In this document: in pieces, positions 25,731-38,800 of the stretch | How positions within the stretch are numbered: the stretch's first letter is position 1 | Layout of the letters: every line of letters starts with the position of its first letter | NCBI RefSeq assembly: GCF_910596095.1 | Contig: NC_056538.1 | Coordinates: forward strand, 20,570,501-20,634,500 | Direction: 5' to 3' | Source: Thunnus maccoyii | Taxonomy: Eukaryota; Chordata; Actinopteri; Scombriformes; Scombridae | DNA length: 64,000 nucleotides | Program-made: the position numbers and the translations under genes | The notes under the pieces: model-generated | Told to the model about the DNA's origin: nothing | Seen by the model: the letters and a program-made list of their open reading frames with translations, nothing else | Databases searched by the model: none

Positions 25731-27104
25731 GTTATATAGTTACATCCCTACATACATAGAGGTGTACATGCTATTTTGTCCACCCCTCTTGGTACCATCA
25801 TCAGGCTGTTTATTATATCAGCTCCGCTCTGTGACACTGCATTAAAAACCCATCTATTTCAGTGAGTGACACACTTGACGCTCACACAGGTTGTGCTGTA
25901 TTTCTCCTCCATGCGAGGCCTGTGGTCATCTGTGAAATTAGTTAGACCCTGGTGGGTGAGAGACAGGAAATGGAAGTCCGTAGCGGAATGTGCGTCTCCC
26001 ACGCGCTCCATCCTTTATCACTTGCTGCCATATGGATGCCTGAGCTCACTCAATATTTACATTGTCACTGCTTGCCAGGGAGAGAAGGAGAGAGAGCCTG
26101 CTGGTTGGAGGACACGCTAATTAATGTGTTTAATATCTGTGTGATGAGGCTCGGCTACCGACATCATTAGAAGTGGCTGAAAAACCCGCAGGGAGACGGG
26201 CGAGCCCTGATCAGTTTGTTCATGTGTGTTATGTTTTTGGTGATGTGGTACTCAGGAATGAACAGTCTTCGTCTTCTTATCAAGTCTGGTTTGTTATCAC
26301 TGGTATCACTGGTTTGCACGCACACACACACACACTGATACTTTTATGTAGCTGGGTGTATCAGTATCGGGATCAGGACTGTATACCTTTCATAATGTCT
26401 GCCTGTGTGCACGTCACATCCTGTAGTCTCACAGCGAAGGTAGACACTCTCCTCTCTGGTGGTCCTGTGCTGCGTTGGGACTGATAGAAACGTTCCAGAC
26501 AACATTCAGTTGCATCAATGGAGGGAGGAGGTTATCAGCTGCCAGGTCAAAGGTCAGTGACCGGCTGCACAGATCCAAACGTAGGTAAAGGAGGGGGTCT
26601 ATTACTGCTGACCCCTACTTCTGCTTTTCCTCATCTCCTCCCTTATCTGACCCTTCTATCTGCTATCTCTCCCCTCATGGGATTATTATCTCCTGTCTAC
26701 ATCTCCTCCTTCCACCTCCATCATCCTTCCCTTCATACAGACAGTTTACATACTTTCCCTTATTGCCTTCCCGCCATCTTCACACACACACCCACACACA
26801 CACCTGGACGTCTACTGTAATAATCTGTCTTTTGACTTGACTGGAGGTGAGTCATTGTGTGACTTCCCCCCTGTGTCGTTGTCTGCTTTTGTGTTTGTAG
26901 CTGGAGTGCAGCTCCTCCTTCTGCAAGTGTCCAGAGAAACAAAACTAAACAAGACATGTTCCTGCTGATATCTGCATCTCTGTCATCTAAAAGTTTGTGC
27001 TGCAAAATCCATCTTAATTTTTGGCCTAGTAACCAATTAGATAGCTCTGGCAGCCCCGATCCTGTCTCTGTCACATATTTAATGTGCTTAGTTACCTCAT
27101 TATC

Positions 27105-27385
27105 ACGACTGCAAGTAATAATAGTGACTGAACAATTATTTTCTCAGTTAATCAATTATTCATTTGGTCAATAAAAGGTCAAAACATAGTGATAGATGTC
27201 CATCACAGCTTCCTGAAGGCCAAAGTGACAACTTCAAAATATTTATTTTGTCTGACCAACAGTCTAAAACCTAAATATATTCAGTTTAGTCTCATATAAG
27301 ACAAAGAAAAGCAGTAAATCCTCACAATTGAGACGCATGAAGAAGGGAATGGTTGGCGTTTGCTTGAAAAATGACTGTAATGATT
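27105..27385. repeat. AT-rich interspersed repeat copy
   Basis: Carries CCAACAGTCTAAAACCTAAA, then ATATTCAGTTTAGTCTCATA, and AAGCAGTAAATCCTCACAAT. This is close to the copies at 25450-25730 and 46745-47105. Confidence 0.65.
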
Positions 27386-27389
27386 AATC

Positions 27390-27855
27390 GATACAGAGCT
27401 GAAACAATTAGTCAATTTTATTTAGTTAATGGACAGAAAATAAATCAATTTTGGTGACTAGATAATTTAATTAAGTTATTTGATCAAGCAAAAATGCCAA
27501 AAACGGGGATGTGGGAACTGGGATCTCTATCTCTATCTTCTCAAATGTGAGAATTTGCTGTTTTTCTCTGATTTATATCATTTTAAATGGAATGTTTTTT
27601 GGTTTTTGGGCTGTTGGCCAAACAAAACAAGACATTTGAAGATGTAACTATGAGCTCTTAGAAATTGTAATGATCATTTGTCCCCCTTTTTTTTTTTTTT
27701 TTAAATTTCATAGATTAAAATATCAATTAATCGAAAAAATTATTGTCAGATTAATTGGAAATTAAATAATCCTTAGTTACAGCCCCTAAAGTGGTTATCA
27801 AAATAGTTGCCTGATTATTTTTCTGTAGATCGACTAATCAATTAATAGACTAATC
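27390..27855. repeat. AT-rich interspersed repeat copy
   Basis: Begins GCTGAAACAATTAGTCAATT and includes GTGAGAATTTGCTGTTTTTC, and it ends in CGACTAATCAATTAATAGAC. It is directly adjacent to the previous copy. The TTAAT-rich ends are partly self-complementary. Confidence 0.65.
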
Positions 27856-28914
27856 ATTTAATCTCAATTTATAATGAATACTTTTGGATATGCATGAACA
27901 GTATGTGAACATCATATTTATGAAGGAGGGTGTGATATCCGGTGTTCTGGTGTGTGTGTGTGATAGACATAACAGCTTGTACGTCTTCAAATGTCCTCAT
28001 TCCACATTTAACTGCTGCAATATTTACATCTTATATAAGAAAACATAATTAATGGATTCACGTGGCGTGGAAAATGTTGTGTATGTGCGGTGCTGCGCTG
28101 TACTGAGTGTGCTGCTAGCTGTGCTGTGCTGTGCTGTGCTGTGGAGCAGGCTAATCTTAGAAAACATGGCTGGACCCAAACTCCCCGGGGTGGGAGCACA
28201 ACATCACCAATCATCCTCATCAGCCAATCACGGAGGGTGCGCTCCTGGCATGAAACCGCTCGCAGCAACGTGTGTGCTTGGATGTAAGAGTCTAAAACAT
28301 GTTAAACTACATGTTTATCTCAGCGAGGACATGGAAGTACAGTATGCGTACACACAGCTTTAAAAACACAATCCTTCTACATCCGTTATGCTTGGCTAGA
28401 GTATTATTTCCTCAGTAGCTCTATAGTACTGCCCACAATACCGCAGTATTAATCAGGCATATGTAATTCCTGGCTCTGCACAGTTCAGTCCTGTGAGGGC
28501 TCTCTACAAAGCACATGAAGTGAACAGATCTTGTACGATGTGTTTTGCAGGCTGCAGTTGATAGCTTCTCCCTGCGCAGTAATGTCTCTTTCCTCTCCTC
28601 CCCAGTCAGTTTACTGTTACAGTCACAACTCCCAACCATCTGACAGAGACATCAGCCCTGCTCCCCTGGGTAAAGGAGCAGCAGGAGGGGGCACAGTAGT
28701 GGTAGATTTTTACAACAGATAGGGAAGAGATACAGGAAGGAGAAAGGCTTCTGAGGGATGAAGGATGGAGGTGAAAATTGCTCAGATGGACCTGAAGTGA
28801 AGGGGAGTCGTGGGGATGCCTCTTCGTCTCTTCGTCCTTCCTTTATGATCCCCTTGTCCCACCTCCACACACTCCTTGATTGTTTTAGCAGCTGTCCTAT
28901 GGAGCAAAAACATG

Positions 28915-28936
28915 CCCCCCCCCCCCCCCCCCCCCC
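28915..28936. repeat. Poly(C) run of about 22
   Basis: An uninterrupted C run (G on the other strand). It is unusual in length and could be an assembly weak point. Small open frames across it are artefacts. Confidence 0.9.
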
Positions 28937-29152
28937 TTTTGAATCCCACTCCTCTTTTTCTCCTCCGCCACTTGTTCTTTCATTCAGTCCCCACACACAA
29001 TTCTTGTTTTCGCTGTCTCTGCCAATCATTTATGCTTTATACCCCTGTGTGCCTTTGCAGCATGTAGTCTGCTGAGCCTCAGAAAAACCTTAATGCTGTC
29101 CACTTCCTCCAGCGTCTCATGGCTTGAGTTTCATGCTGACTCGGTGAGCGAG

Positions 29153-29220
29153 TGTGTGTGTGTGCGTGTGTGTGTGTGTGTGTGAATGTGAGTGTGTGTG
29201 GGTGTGTGAATGTGAGTGTG
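29153..29220. repeat. (TG)n microsatellite
   Basis: TG tract with GAATGTGAG interruptions that themselves recur, suggesting growth by local duplication. Confidence 0.9.
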
Positions 29221-29409
29221 TGTGGGCGTGGCATACAGTGAGCTCAGTATCCTTGAGAGAGGCACATCCTCATCTTTGCGGAAGGGCAGGAGTTTGAGAA
29301 ATGCACCTCGGTGTGTGTTGTTGTTTTTCTGCTGAATGAGTGGAAAGTTGGCCCAGTGCAGGTTTTTAAATAGCTGAATGGGTATTGACTTCCTCGCAGC
29401 CAGCGGTAG

Positions 29410-29415
29410 CACACA

Positions 29416-29452
<37 letters not shown>
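29410..29452. repeat. (CA)n microsatellite
   Basis: CA tract with one CCCA interruption. Together with the TG tract about 200 bases upstream it makes an inverted pair. Confidence 0.95.
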
Positions 29453-29634
29453 GATAATTATTACAACAACACTTGGTGATTAGTGGTTTAGCTTACAAAT
29501 CTTGTGAGGCTTGAATGAATGAATGGATGGATGTTTGGATGAATGACACGATGGATTCATGAATGAAGCCCTCAAAGTGGAAAGTGATCTTACCTTTTCT
29601 TCCATACATTTATCAGCTCGGTGCTGCTTTCTAG

Positions 29635-29834
29635 TAAGGAACCCTTTATAACAGGTTTTATATGTTATAACTAGCGGGTTTATTAATAAATAAGTTAATA
29701 AAACATTCAGAGCATTATGCCCTTAATTGCCAGGTTGTGAAAAACACCTTTGTATTTTATATTTCTTAACAAAGCAGTTATAATAGTTGGTAATCCATTT
29801 ATGAATGTTTTTGTGTTGTTATAAAGGGTTCCTA
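29635..29834. mobile_element. Short element with 18-base terminal inverted repeats
   Basis: The left end TAAGGAACCCTTTATAAC is repeated in inverse at the right end (GTTATAAAGGGTTCCTAA), 17 of 18 positions matching. Between them are about 160 AT-rich bases with no coding potential. The size and structure fit a MITE. No target-site duplication could be assigned with confidence. Confidence 0.65.
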
Positions 29835-32309
29835 ATACATCTAGTCTGCAGTTGTAATTAGTTATTAATAAATGGATTTTGGTCCGGATCTTATGCGGCT
29901 CTTTTCTAGAAGTACTCTATGGAAGCAAAAAGGGGCCATAATAATTTGAATTTTATAAGCAACCAAATACCTAATTGTTAACCTAACCTCCACTGGATAT
30001 TAGATACTACTGAATGTATAGCATTGAAATGTTGTAGCCTGTTGTCTCAATTTATGTGGTTTGAATTCCTCTCTTTGAAATTTCCAGAAACGTCAAATTC
30101 AATTGTCTGACGTTTCCTCATTGGATCACATGACTGACAGAACATAACTTGATAGGTCAGAAGTCTATTGAGTCCAATTAGGTTGGTTTCTTCTCCTTGG
30201 TGGCACAGATTAAGTTAGAATTCTCAACTCAATTCTTTTGACTTTTAGATTCGATAGGCTAATTACCTTCTGGAAATTAAACAAGAAAATTCAAATGAAA
30301 TTCATTCAGAGGGATGATTTTCAAATTCAAATAATGCAGTGCTATAAATTCAGTGGTATTTAAATTTGAACATGAGTTATTGAGTAGCGGTTCAACTTCA
30401 TAATTACGTATTTAACTGCTCATAAAATCCTTTCTTGGCTTTCATAGCGGTCAAACTGTCCAACCAATCAAAGGGAGTTTTTCACATCCAACCCAACAGA
30501 TGTTATTAATGGCTTGTAACTGATCTAGTAAGCTTTATTAACCATTAATAAAGCAATTAGTTACAACTCTTTGTGGAACCACAAACTCTTTATGTTAGCA
30601 TATTTCTACTCTTTCTTTCTCTCCTCTTTCTCTCAGTAAGTCATCAGTTTGTGTATAAGAGCACCGTCACAAAATCAAACCTCTTGCTTTGCCTCTGTGC
30701 GCTGCAAGTCTCTAAAACCTGTTAAGATGTATTTCTGTCGCCTGATGACAGGTTATGAAAGCACTCCCATCTCGGGACCTTTGGTTGTGATTTAGCCGGG
30801 GGCTAGAACGTGGGAGAAAACAACAACAACACAGTGCTGCTCATTCACTTTCCTTCACTGCACAGACAACCCAAGCGGTGAGATAATCTCAGAAATGTCA
30901 TGCGTCCAATCAAAACAGCACAAATTGAGATTCCCGGGCCTCCCACAATATGTGAAGTCATACAGCAGCATGATGCAGGGCTAAAATGGCCACAGTATTT
31001 GCATTTAAGATTCCACCTGGCCACAGATAATGGTGACATTTCCTTCTCTGTTTTTTTTTATTATTCTCTAATCTCACCTGTTCCTTTGCTTTCTCAATCC
31101 ATCACCACATTCTTCTGAAAATCTGACACCGTGTCTAAGCATCCAGGAGTTTCTACAAGATGAGCTAAGAGATAGTCCTTCAAAGAACAGGGACTCCTGT
31201 GTACTTTCCCTTATCATATCCTGTCTCTGATCTGGTGTATTGTTTGTGTCAGATCTGTGAGTTTTTCAAAGGGGACAGAGGGAAATGGAAGAGGGAATGA
31301 GTAAAAGAGATTGGCTTATAGTTGAACGTGTGTGTCAGACTTAATTCCAGTGGAGACCAGAGAGTTTTGCGCTAATCCTTTATGAAAAGACAACCCACAC
31401 GGATGCTTTTGAAAATGAAAATAAAGCTGCTTGCAGGAAAAATTCCAGGAAACTCTGCAGCGTTGTAAGCGTGTACGCATGCATGATTCGGTTTAAGAGT
31501 GCAATTTCAGAAGCAAACATTTGAGCACATTTTGTGAGGGAGCAGCCAAGAGGAGCCCAGCAGCTCTGAGAATAAGCTCTCACAGCTTGGGGAGTGTTGG
31601 CCATCCCTGTGCGTATGTCACCCAGCCTGCCCACTCAGACAATCTCCTTTTATGTGCGGTATTTACAGATGACAATAATAAAACCAACATGTGTTTGATT
31701 GTGTGATGCTATTTGCTGATGCTGATCTGCAGCTGTATTAGTCACTGATGTGCTGAGGCAGAGAGAGAGAGAGAGGAAGGAAGGGGGTGAAAACTGGCCT
31801 TGGATATTGCTACTGACACAATGGTGGTATGACTCTGTGTTAAATCCCCACCGCAGACCAGAGAGAGGAGTTTTTTCAGTGATGTGATGTGGTTTGGCAC
31901 TGCTTGGCCCTGATGTGGCCCAGAGAGGGAGGCATACACACAGAGAGGAATAGAGGAATGTAAGGATGATTGGAGGAGAGCAACTATGGTCTGAAAAAAT
32001 ATTCATTATTCAGAGAAACAACAGTGAGTGAAACAGACGGGACATAAAGAGGAGCCATATGATCACTCTTTGTTGAATCCAAGTTGCTGTTAACCTGCTC
32101 TGACAGAACACACTTCTAGATAATTCAGATAATCTGAGTGCTTGTCAGAAATGATCAATTGGTGAAGCTCAAAACTGATGGAGACCCGGATGATTTTCTT
32201 TTGATCAGTTGTCACATTGAATCTGCCAATAAGTCATTTTCAAACTTTCATGACAATCCTGCACAAGATCTTGAGCTGTCATGAATTTAGGACTCTTAAA
32301 AATGATTTT

Positions 32310-32590
32310 TTAAAGTGTTTTAGGGGCATTTTTGCTTTTATTAGACAGTGATAGCAGAGAGATGACAGGAAATGAATGGAGAGAGATTACATGTAAATTC
32401 TTTGGCCAGATTCAAACCAGCAGTGTTGTGATTACATGATTATGGATGGATTGCGGTGAGATTTTGTACAGATATGCTTGGTCCCCAGAGGAAGCCTGCT
32501 GAACATCAGTATGTTAGCAATTATCATTATGAACATGTTAGCATGCTAATGGTAGCATTTAGCTCAAAGCACACTGTGCCTAAGCACAGG
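32310..32590. repeat. Interspersed repeats just upstream of the first coding exon of sh2b2
   Basis: The first part (AGGGGCATTTTTGCTTTTAT and GATGACAGGAAATGAATGG) and the second part (TGGTCCCCAGAGGAAGCC and CATGTTAGCATGCTAATGGT) resemble two common teleost repeats placed side by side. Confidence 0.5.
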
Positions 32591-32833
32591 CTGTCATGAT
32601 ATTAATATTATAATGACAGACACAAGCTGGTTCAGCAGTCTGCTTCATTCACACATCTTTTATTCTTTGCACCATCACACGTGCAGGCTGTCCCACAGCT
32701 GCTGCATGTCTGATCTAAAGCCAGGAGTTACACAAATACATACTGCAGTCTTTTGCTTGCATCCACACTGACACTGTGCTCTCTCTCTCTCTCTCTCTCC
32801 AGCCTCTCCTCGGTGGGTTGGCATGGCCCAGTG

Positions 32834-35800
32834 ATGAACGGAGCGGTGGTGCCCGGTAGCCCGGAGCTCTCCTCCTCGTGCCCACTGCCTGACTGGCGAG
32901 AGTTCTGTGAGCTCCATGCTCGAGCCTCCGCTGCAGACTTCGCTGACAAGTTCCAGCGCTTCCTGTCAGAGAACCCGTGCTACGACTCGCCCGGTGCCGA
33001 TGCCAGCTTCTCACAGCACTTTGCTCATCATTTCTTGGAGTGCTTCTCTGCAGCACTGACCCAGGCCCGGGAGAACCAGGCATCCTCGCCGGGGGAGGAC
33101 GGCTCCAACACAGCGCCCAAGTACAGCATTGTTCCTTTCCTGGGAATCCAGGGCTGCCCATTGTCCTACGGTCACGACCTCTACCAGAGACGCAAGGACG
33201 CCGGGGCTTCAAGTGAATCCCTGGACAGTATGGACAGCGGAGGGGGAGGGATAGATGGGGGAGGCAGTGGCACTGCTGCCTCCCGAGGCCCCCAGCCGGC
33301 CCACAAGGTGTCTGCTCTGGGACAGTCCCGCAGCTCAGAGGACGTGTCGGTAAGTCATCCCAAAGCTCGCTTCAAGAAAGGCTTCTCCCTGAGGAACATG
33401 AGCCTGTGTGTGGTGGATGGGGTGAAGGAGATGTGGCACCGACGGGCCTCCCCTGAACCTGACGCTCCCTCTGGGGCCAGGAAGGCTAACGGGGGAGGAG
33501 GAGGAGGAGCAGGGGAGGCTGCAGGGGGAGAGAAGTGGTCCCAGAAGCTGCGGCTTCCCAGGGGTTCCCAGGGCCACAAGGCCGAGCTGCTGGAAATCCA
33601 GAGAGAGGGAGCACTGAGGTACATGGTGGCCGATGACACAAACTGTATGGGTGCTGCGCAATGGCAGAAGTGCCGCCTGCTGCTGAGGAAAACCAAGAGG
33701 GAGGAAGGAGGGGAGAGATTCCTGCTGGAGTTCTACGTACCACCTAAGGTACACAAATACACACATTGAGAACAGCTAGGCAGCGTGGATATAGTCCTGA
33801 AATTATGATGATTTAATATAAAATATGTCTTCATTGGAGTACTTAATACTGTACATTAAGGAAACTTAAAATGTCCTTATATCTGCCCACAATGTGCTAT
33901 AAACTATTTATGAAATGTTTATATACTGCTTATAAATGCTAAATAGGGATTTTAAGTAAAATGTTACCTTTGGGATCCATGTCTTTATTCAGACCACTTA
34001 AAAATGGTCCCCAAATCTTGTTGAACTTTTCACCAGAGCCATTTCTATTATAGTGAACGTTTTCCAGGTATAGAAAGGAAGTAATTTCTTCCAGGCTCTG
34101 TGTAAAACTAGGTGGACAAGCTGATTCCCAGTTCGTCAAGATAAGTCTAATTGAAGATTAGTCTTAAAGATTAATTGAAAAAAATGATCAACACATTAAC
34201 TATTAATGAAAATAACATGGAGAGACATGAATTCAGCCTGATAATCCAACCTTCTCTTGACCCTGGGTGACACAGCCTGAAGCCGAAACACACACATCGC
34301 ACTCACGTGCATGCATGCACACTTCACATTTGTCTATATGGGATTTCCAGATCATTGCCCCTGACCTTAAGAAGGCCATGAGGCTGTGCAGCTGAGTGTG
34401 TGTAAATCTGCCACTGTCCTTTGATCATGGCTGGTGGGAATGTGGGGGTAAGGCTGGCGGAGAGGGGGGAGAGAGGGGTAAGGACAGGTGGGAGGCAGGC
34501 ATGGGAGGGGGTTGAAGTAGTTGATAGAGATCCAGAGACTGTGTGAGAGAGAGCGGAAGCTGTTACATTGATTTCTGTAAGTGTAACGGATCGCAGAAGT
34601 TTCCCTTTCATGTGCAAAAAATAAATATTGATTGGTTCCCCCATCTCTGGCAAACTGGCTGCGGTGACAAACTGAAGAGGAACCGAAATAGTTTTGTGAG
34701 TCACTCAAAAACTCTGCCAAGTGAGAGCCACAAGGGGAACATATAAAATGAAACTTAATAATTGTGCTTCAGCAGTTTCATCTGTTATGTTCTATTAATG
34801 TCCACACGTTGGAAAATTATTATCAGCCGCGGATGAGGCTGAGATTAGGGGAGACTTCAGAGTAGCAGTTACAGCCTTGTTGACACATAAATTAAACACA
34901 CACATCTAGACGGGCTTGCCCTGTAGACGCTCTCCAAGTTGTTTTATCACTGCTGTCCTATTCAGGTCTTACAAATCATAACAGTGCAGAGTCAACAGTG
35001 TTGGAAAGATAAACTGACTTATAAAATCTCACTCCTGCCTGCTCCTGGCTGACTGGTTCTGGCTCCGTCCCTGTCAGTGCCATCAATCTGCCGGCTGCTC
35101 TGTGTGGCAGAGACAGCACACTGCAGCACGCTAACTGCCTGCATTATGACACAGCAGCAGGCCCTGAGAGGACCCAACTGTTTTATGTAAAAACAAGTCC
35201 TAAAATGCCTTAAAAAATAGCTGTCTTTTTCTATTTGCTGAAGTGCTTGTCTTATTTTTATTGATAACTTGCCCAAATGAAACCCATTACTGTGGGTGTT
35301 TTGACAGTCGGTTACATGTATTTAAGGATAGGTTCATATTTTTCCTCAATCTGTTTTAAAACAATCCTCACATGCCCAAATGCACTTTGAAAGAGTTATT
35401 GTTTGCCTTTATTGTTCCTCCTCTCCATACTGGCTGTGAAGAAAACTTGGCTCTCATTCGGTTAGTGTTGTTGGCTTTGTTTGTTTAAACAGTAGGTTCG
35501 GCCAACTCGTGGAAAAACATATTTTCTCACTTACCTCTTGTGGTATTTAACCATGCAGATAGTTTTGGTTTTCTCCTGTGAGGTTTTGAGACATCCATCT
35601 CTGAGATTGTCACCTCATTTAAATTGAAATACTGAACTTAAAGCTGCACTAATCAATATTTTCATATTAAAATGGATCAAATAATATGAGTAACCTGAGA
35701 GGGGTCACTCAAATTGATGAAAACCATAAACAATTATCGCCCGACTATGCAGTTTCCCTCAGCTCTGTGGAGCATTATAGAGTCTTTCAGCTCATTGTTT

Positions 35801-38800
35801 TGGTTTTACACCCCCCAACTTCACTGCTTTGGTTCAGTCTCACCGTTCTCATCAGTGTTATCTCTAGACGCAGCAGGCAGCTGTTTTCAGAAAAAAAAGC
35901 TCTAAAAACGGACTGCATGCTACCGGCCCAGCACCAAACAACAGACAGACAAAGTTAGTGATTATCTGGTGAGCATAGTGGAGCATTTAGTGGCTAAAGA
36001 GCAAAATATTTCTCTGAGGAATTGGTAGAGATCAAATGTTCATTGGATTTACATTTGTCTGGTGTCCAGAAACACAACTACTACTGCAATGCCAAATATC
36101 TCAAAACATGGACCAATAAATGCAAAACTATCTGTATTGCTAAATACTGCTCAAAGTGAGTGACAATAATATGATTTTTTGTAATTTGGACAAACTTTTT
36201 TCTCAAAAAGACAGTTCAAGATTGATATTTAACACTTTCCTGTAAGACTGTAAATGCTCTGTGCTGAAGCGTAGACTGTCATGGTCACTGGTTAACACTG
36301 GCTTGCATAACTACACATTTCAATAGACAGTGCCCACAGATATCAGGCTTGCACTGTCCATTGTAGAGGTACAGGAAATGGTCAAACAGTTTAATACAGG
36401 AAGTGGTTTTTGACATCTGATCCTCAGAAAGGAATTGTGGGCGTGGATGGCAGCCAGCTGCACAGGCAGATCAAGATGAAAACAGTGTTACTCCAGACAG
36501 ATCAGCTGATAAGCCTCTGCCAGACCATCAGTCAGCCTCTCTCTCGCTCTCTGCCTCTCCTGACACAAACAGAAATAAATACACACACACACACAGCTCA
36601 CTGCTCCGAACACACTCATTGGATCTGTTAAGATTATCGTCTGGATCCAACTCTCTGCAGAGGGCAAACTCAGGCCAGGCTGTTTTCTGTGATCACCCTC
36701 TTGTAAACTCTTCCTGTGTTATGTTTGTTACAGTCAGCAAGGATAATCGCTGAGAGGCGCAGTGAGAAATAAGAGAGCTGCAGAATAGTTTTGCATATTG
36801 TGCAGTCTTCTGTAAATCCTTACTACTCTTTTATATTTAGATATATGTTTGGGGAGAGTTGTTAAATCTCAGGACAGCAGACAGGGGGTGTAGTTCATTG
36901 CTAGTTAGGCTGTACCTATAACTCAGATTGTATGTTACCCCTTAATTATCATGCGTGAGGGACAATTTTGAGGGTTGGGCGCAGCTCATACTAGAGACGG
37001 GGGATGTAGAGGCACTGCTTAAAACTACACCACTAATTTAAAGTTCTAAATGGGGCTTTTTTTGTAGTAAAATATAAAGGTTCCACTTTTACAAGTTGCC
37101 TCTGACAGGATGTAATGAAGGAGTTATTTTAACTTTGGACCCTTCATAATTGCTTATGGTGTTTTTTGGTGAAAGTACACTGGCACAAAATTGTACTACT
37201 ATCCATGGAGTGATGCATTTTTGGTTTTCTGGAACAGAGATGATTAGAAGTAATGTTGCCACCATCTTGCAGGTGTTTCTTGATCCACTCAGGCAGCACA
37301 TGCTTAGTTATCATCTAAAGCAGTGGTTCCCAACCTTTTCTGCGTGTGATTCTTTAATAGAAAGCATAAAGCATACTCTGATTCTGATTCATACTCTTGT
37401 CTGTTTTTAGCAGTTCACACCAAGCAGATTTTCCTGTTTAAAACTGTTTAATTTGATTAATTTTTAAAGGCCTATTGAGGTATAAATACACAGTATTAAA
37501 CTACACACTAAGAAATAAGCAAATATTAGAGAAATATAAGAAAATAAACATACTGTTGTGTAGCTGAATTTGTTTTTTTTGTTTGTTTCCTTCCTTGGAA
37601 ATAATCTTGGAAATATTGACCCCTTTGATTCATCTCAGATTCAGCTCACCTTGTAAGAGTCCTAATCTCAGCAAATTTTTGTTTTTACTACTTCCTTGAA
37701 ACACACAAACTGTGTAGATGCAGCAAGATGACACAGTATAACCACAACATCTGCAACACACTGTATATATTGCGTGTACCGTACAGAGTGCACATGATTT
37801 TTTCCAATCCTGTTCCTGCCCTGGTGACATCTCATAATCACTTTACCCCACCCTCACCATTGCAGAATATCCAGATTACAGAGAACGGTAGAACTTACAT
37901 AATAAAGGAATAAACAAATATAAGAAAGCACCACAAGACAGCTCTGAACTAATTTCCTCCCATTTCCTAAAAAGGTAAATACAACACTTTTTAATTTTTA
38001 TATTATTTTGCAGGAAACCACTGATCTTACAGTGCAAAATACTACAGTTGTGAATTTGGACCTTTATGTCCAGATTGTCTTTAAAGTGTTAAGTTATCAC
38101 AAAAAGTAAAAAATATTCATAATGCAGTTAATATGAGCTTTTGTGTGTCTTTGCATGTTCGTTCCAGTCCTCAAAGCCTAAGGTGAGCATCCCTTTGTCA
38201 GCCATCGTGGAGGTGAGGACCACCATGCCGCTTGAGATGCCAGACAAGGACAACACCTTTGTTCTTAAGGTAGAAGCTGCTCCATTTTACAGCCACATGT
38301 ACGCAACTGCATCTGACTCAGTTTCAGATCTAAGTGCTTGACGGGATTACTCCATTTTGATGAAAAAAAAGCTACATAGATATACTTGAAGACATAGTTT
38401 GTTGAAAAAACAGGTTGTTGGAAAATGCTAAGCTAGTCCCTGCTGAGTTAACATTGGATTTGCCCTGTTCTGTACCCTGATGCGGTCTCTCAAACAGAGC
38501 TCAGTGTGTGATCGTAGTGTTTGGCTGCTTCCACAGGTGGAAAACGGGGGTGAGTACATCCTGGAAACCATCGACTCGCTGCAGAAAAACTCCTGGGTTG
38601 CTGACATCCAGGACTGCTTAGACCCTGGGTAAACCACCAGATAAATATTTGCTACTGGCTGAAGATGGAGAGAAGAGAGGGACAGAGGGATGGAGAGAGG
38701 GGGAAAGGGTGGATGGGAAGGGGGAAGGGAGGGGTAACACACACAGTCATTAATCATCCAATTAGTGGAGTTTTTTGACAGGTTTCTTTAGCACAAACAT

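Larger units (their letters stand above)
24004..32800 (+). other. Probable first intron of sh2b2
   Basis: About 8.8 kb without a supported coding exon. It holds several copies of an angle-type repeat, a fold-back element, microsatellites and a poly-C run, listed separately. A CT tract at about 32778-32800 ends in CAG and forms a polypyrimidine/acceptor for the first coding exon. Confidence 0.5.
33749..38167 (+). other. sh2b2 intron after the first coding exon
   Basis: About 4.4 kb with no supported exon. It contains repeat copies listed separately and a CA tract near 36580-36595. The open frames are short, have no usable splice context and are judged spurious. Confidence 0.75.

Noticed and set aside
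28652..29075. Overlapping open frames on both strands around the poly-C run
   Set aside because: They consist largely of Pro or Gly from the C/G run and lack any domain.
32715..33212. Minus-strand open frame of 165 codons opposite the first sh2b2 exon
   Set aside because: It is a shadow of the GC-rich sh2b2 coding sequence.
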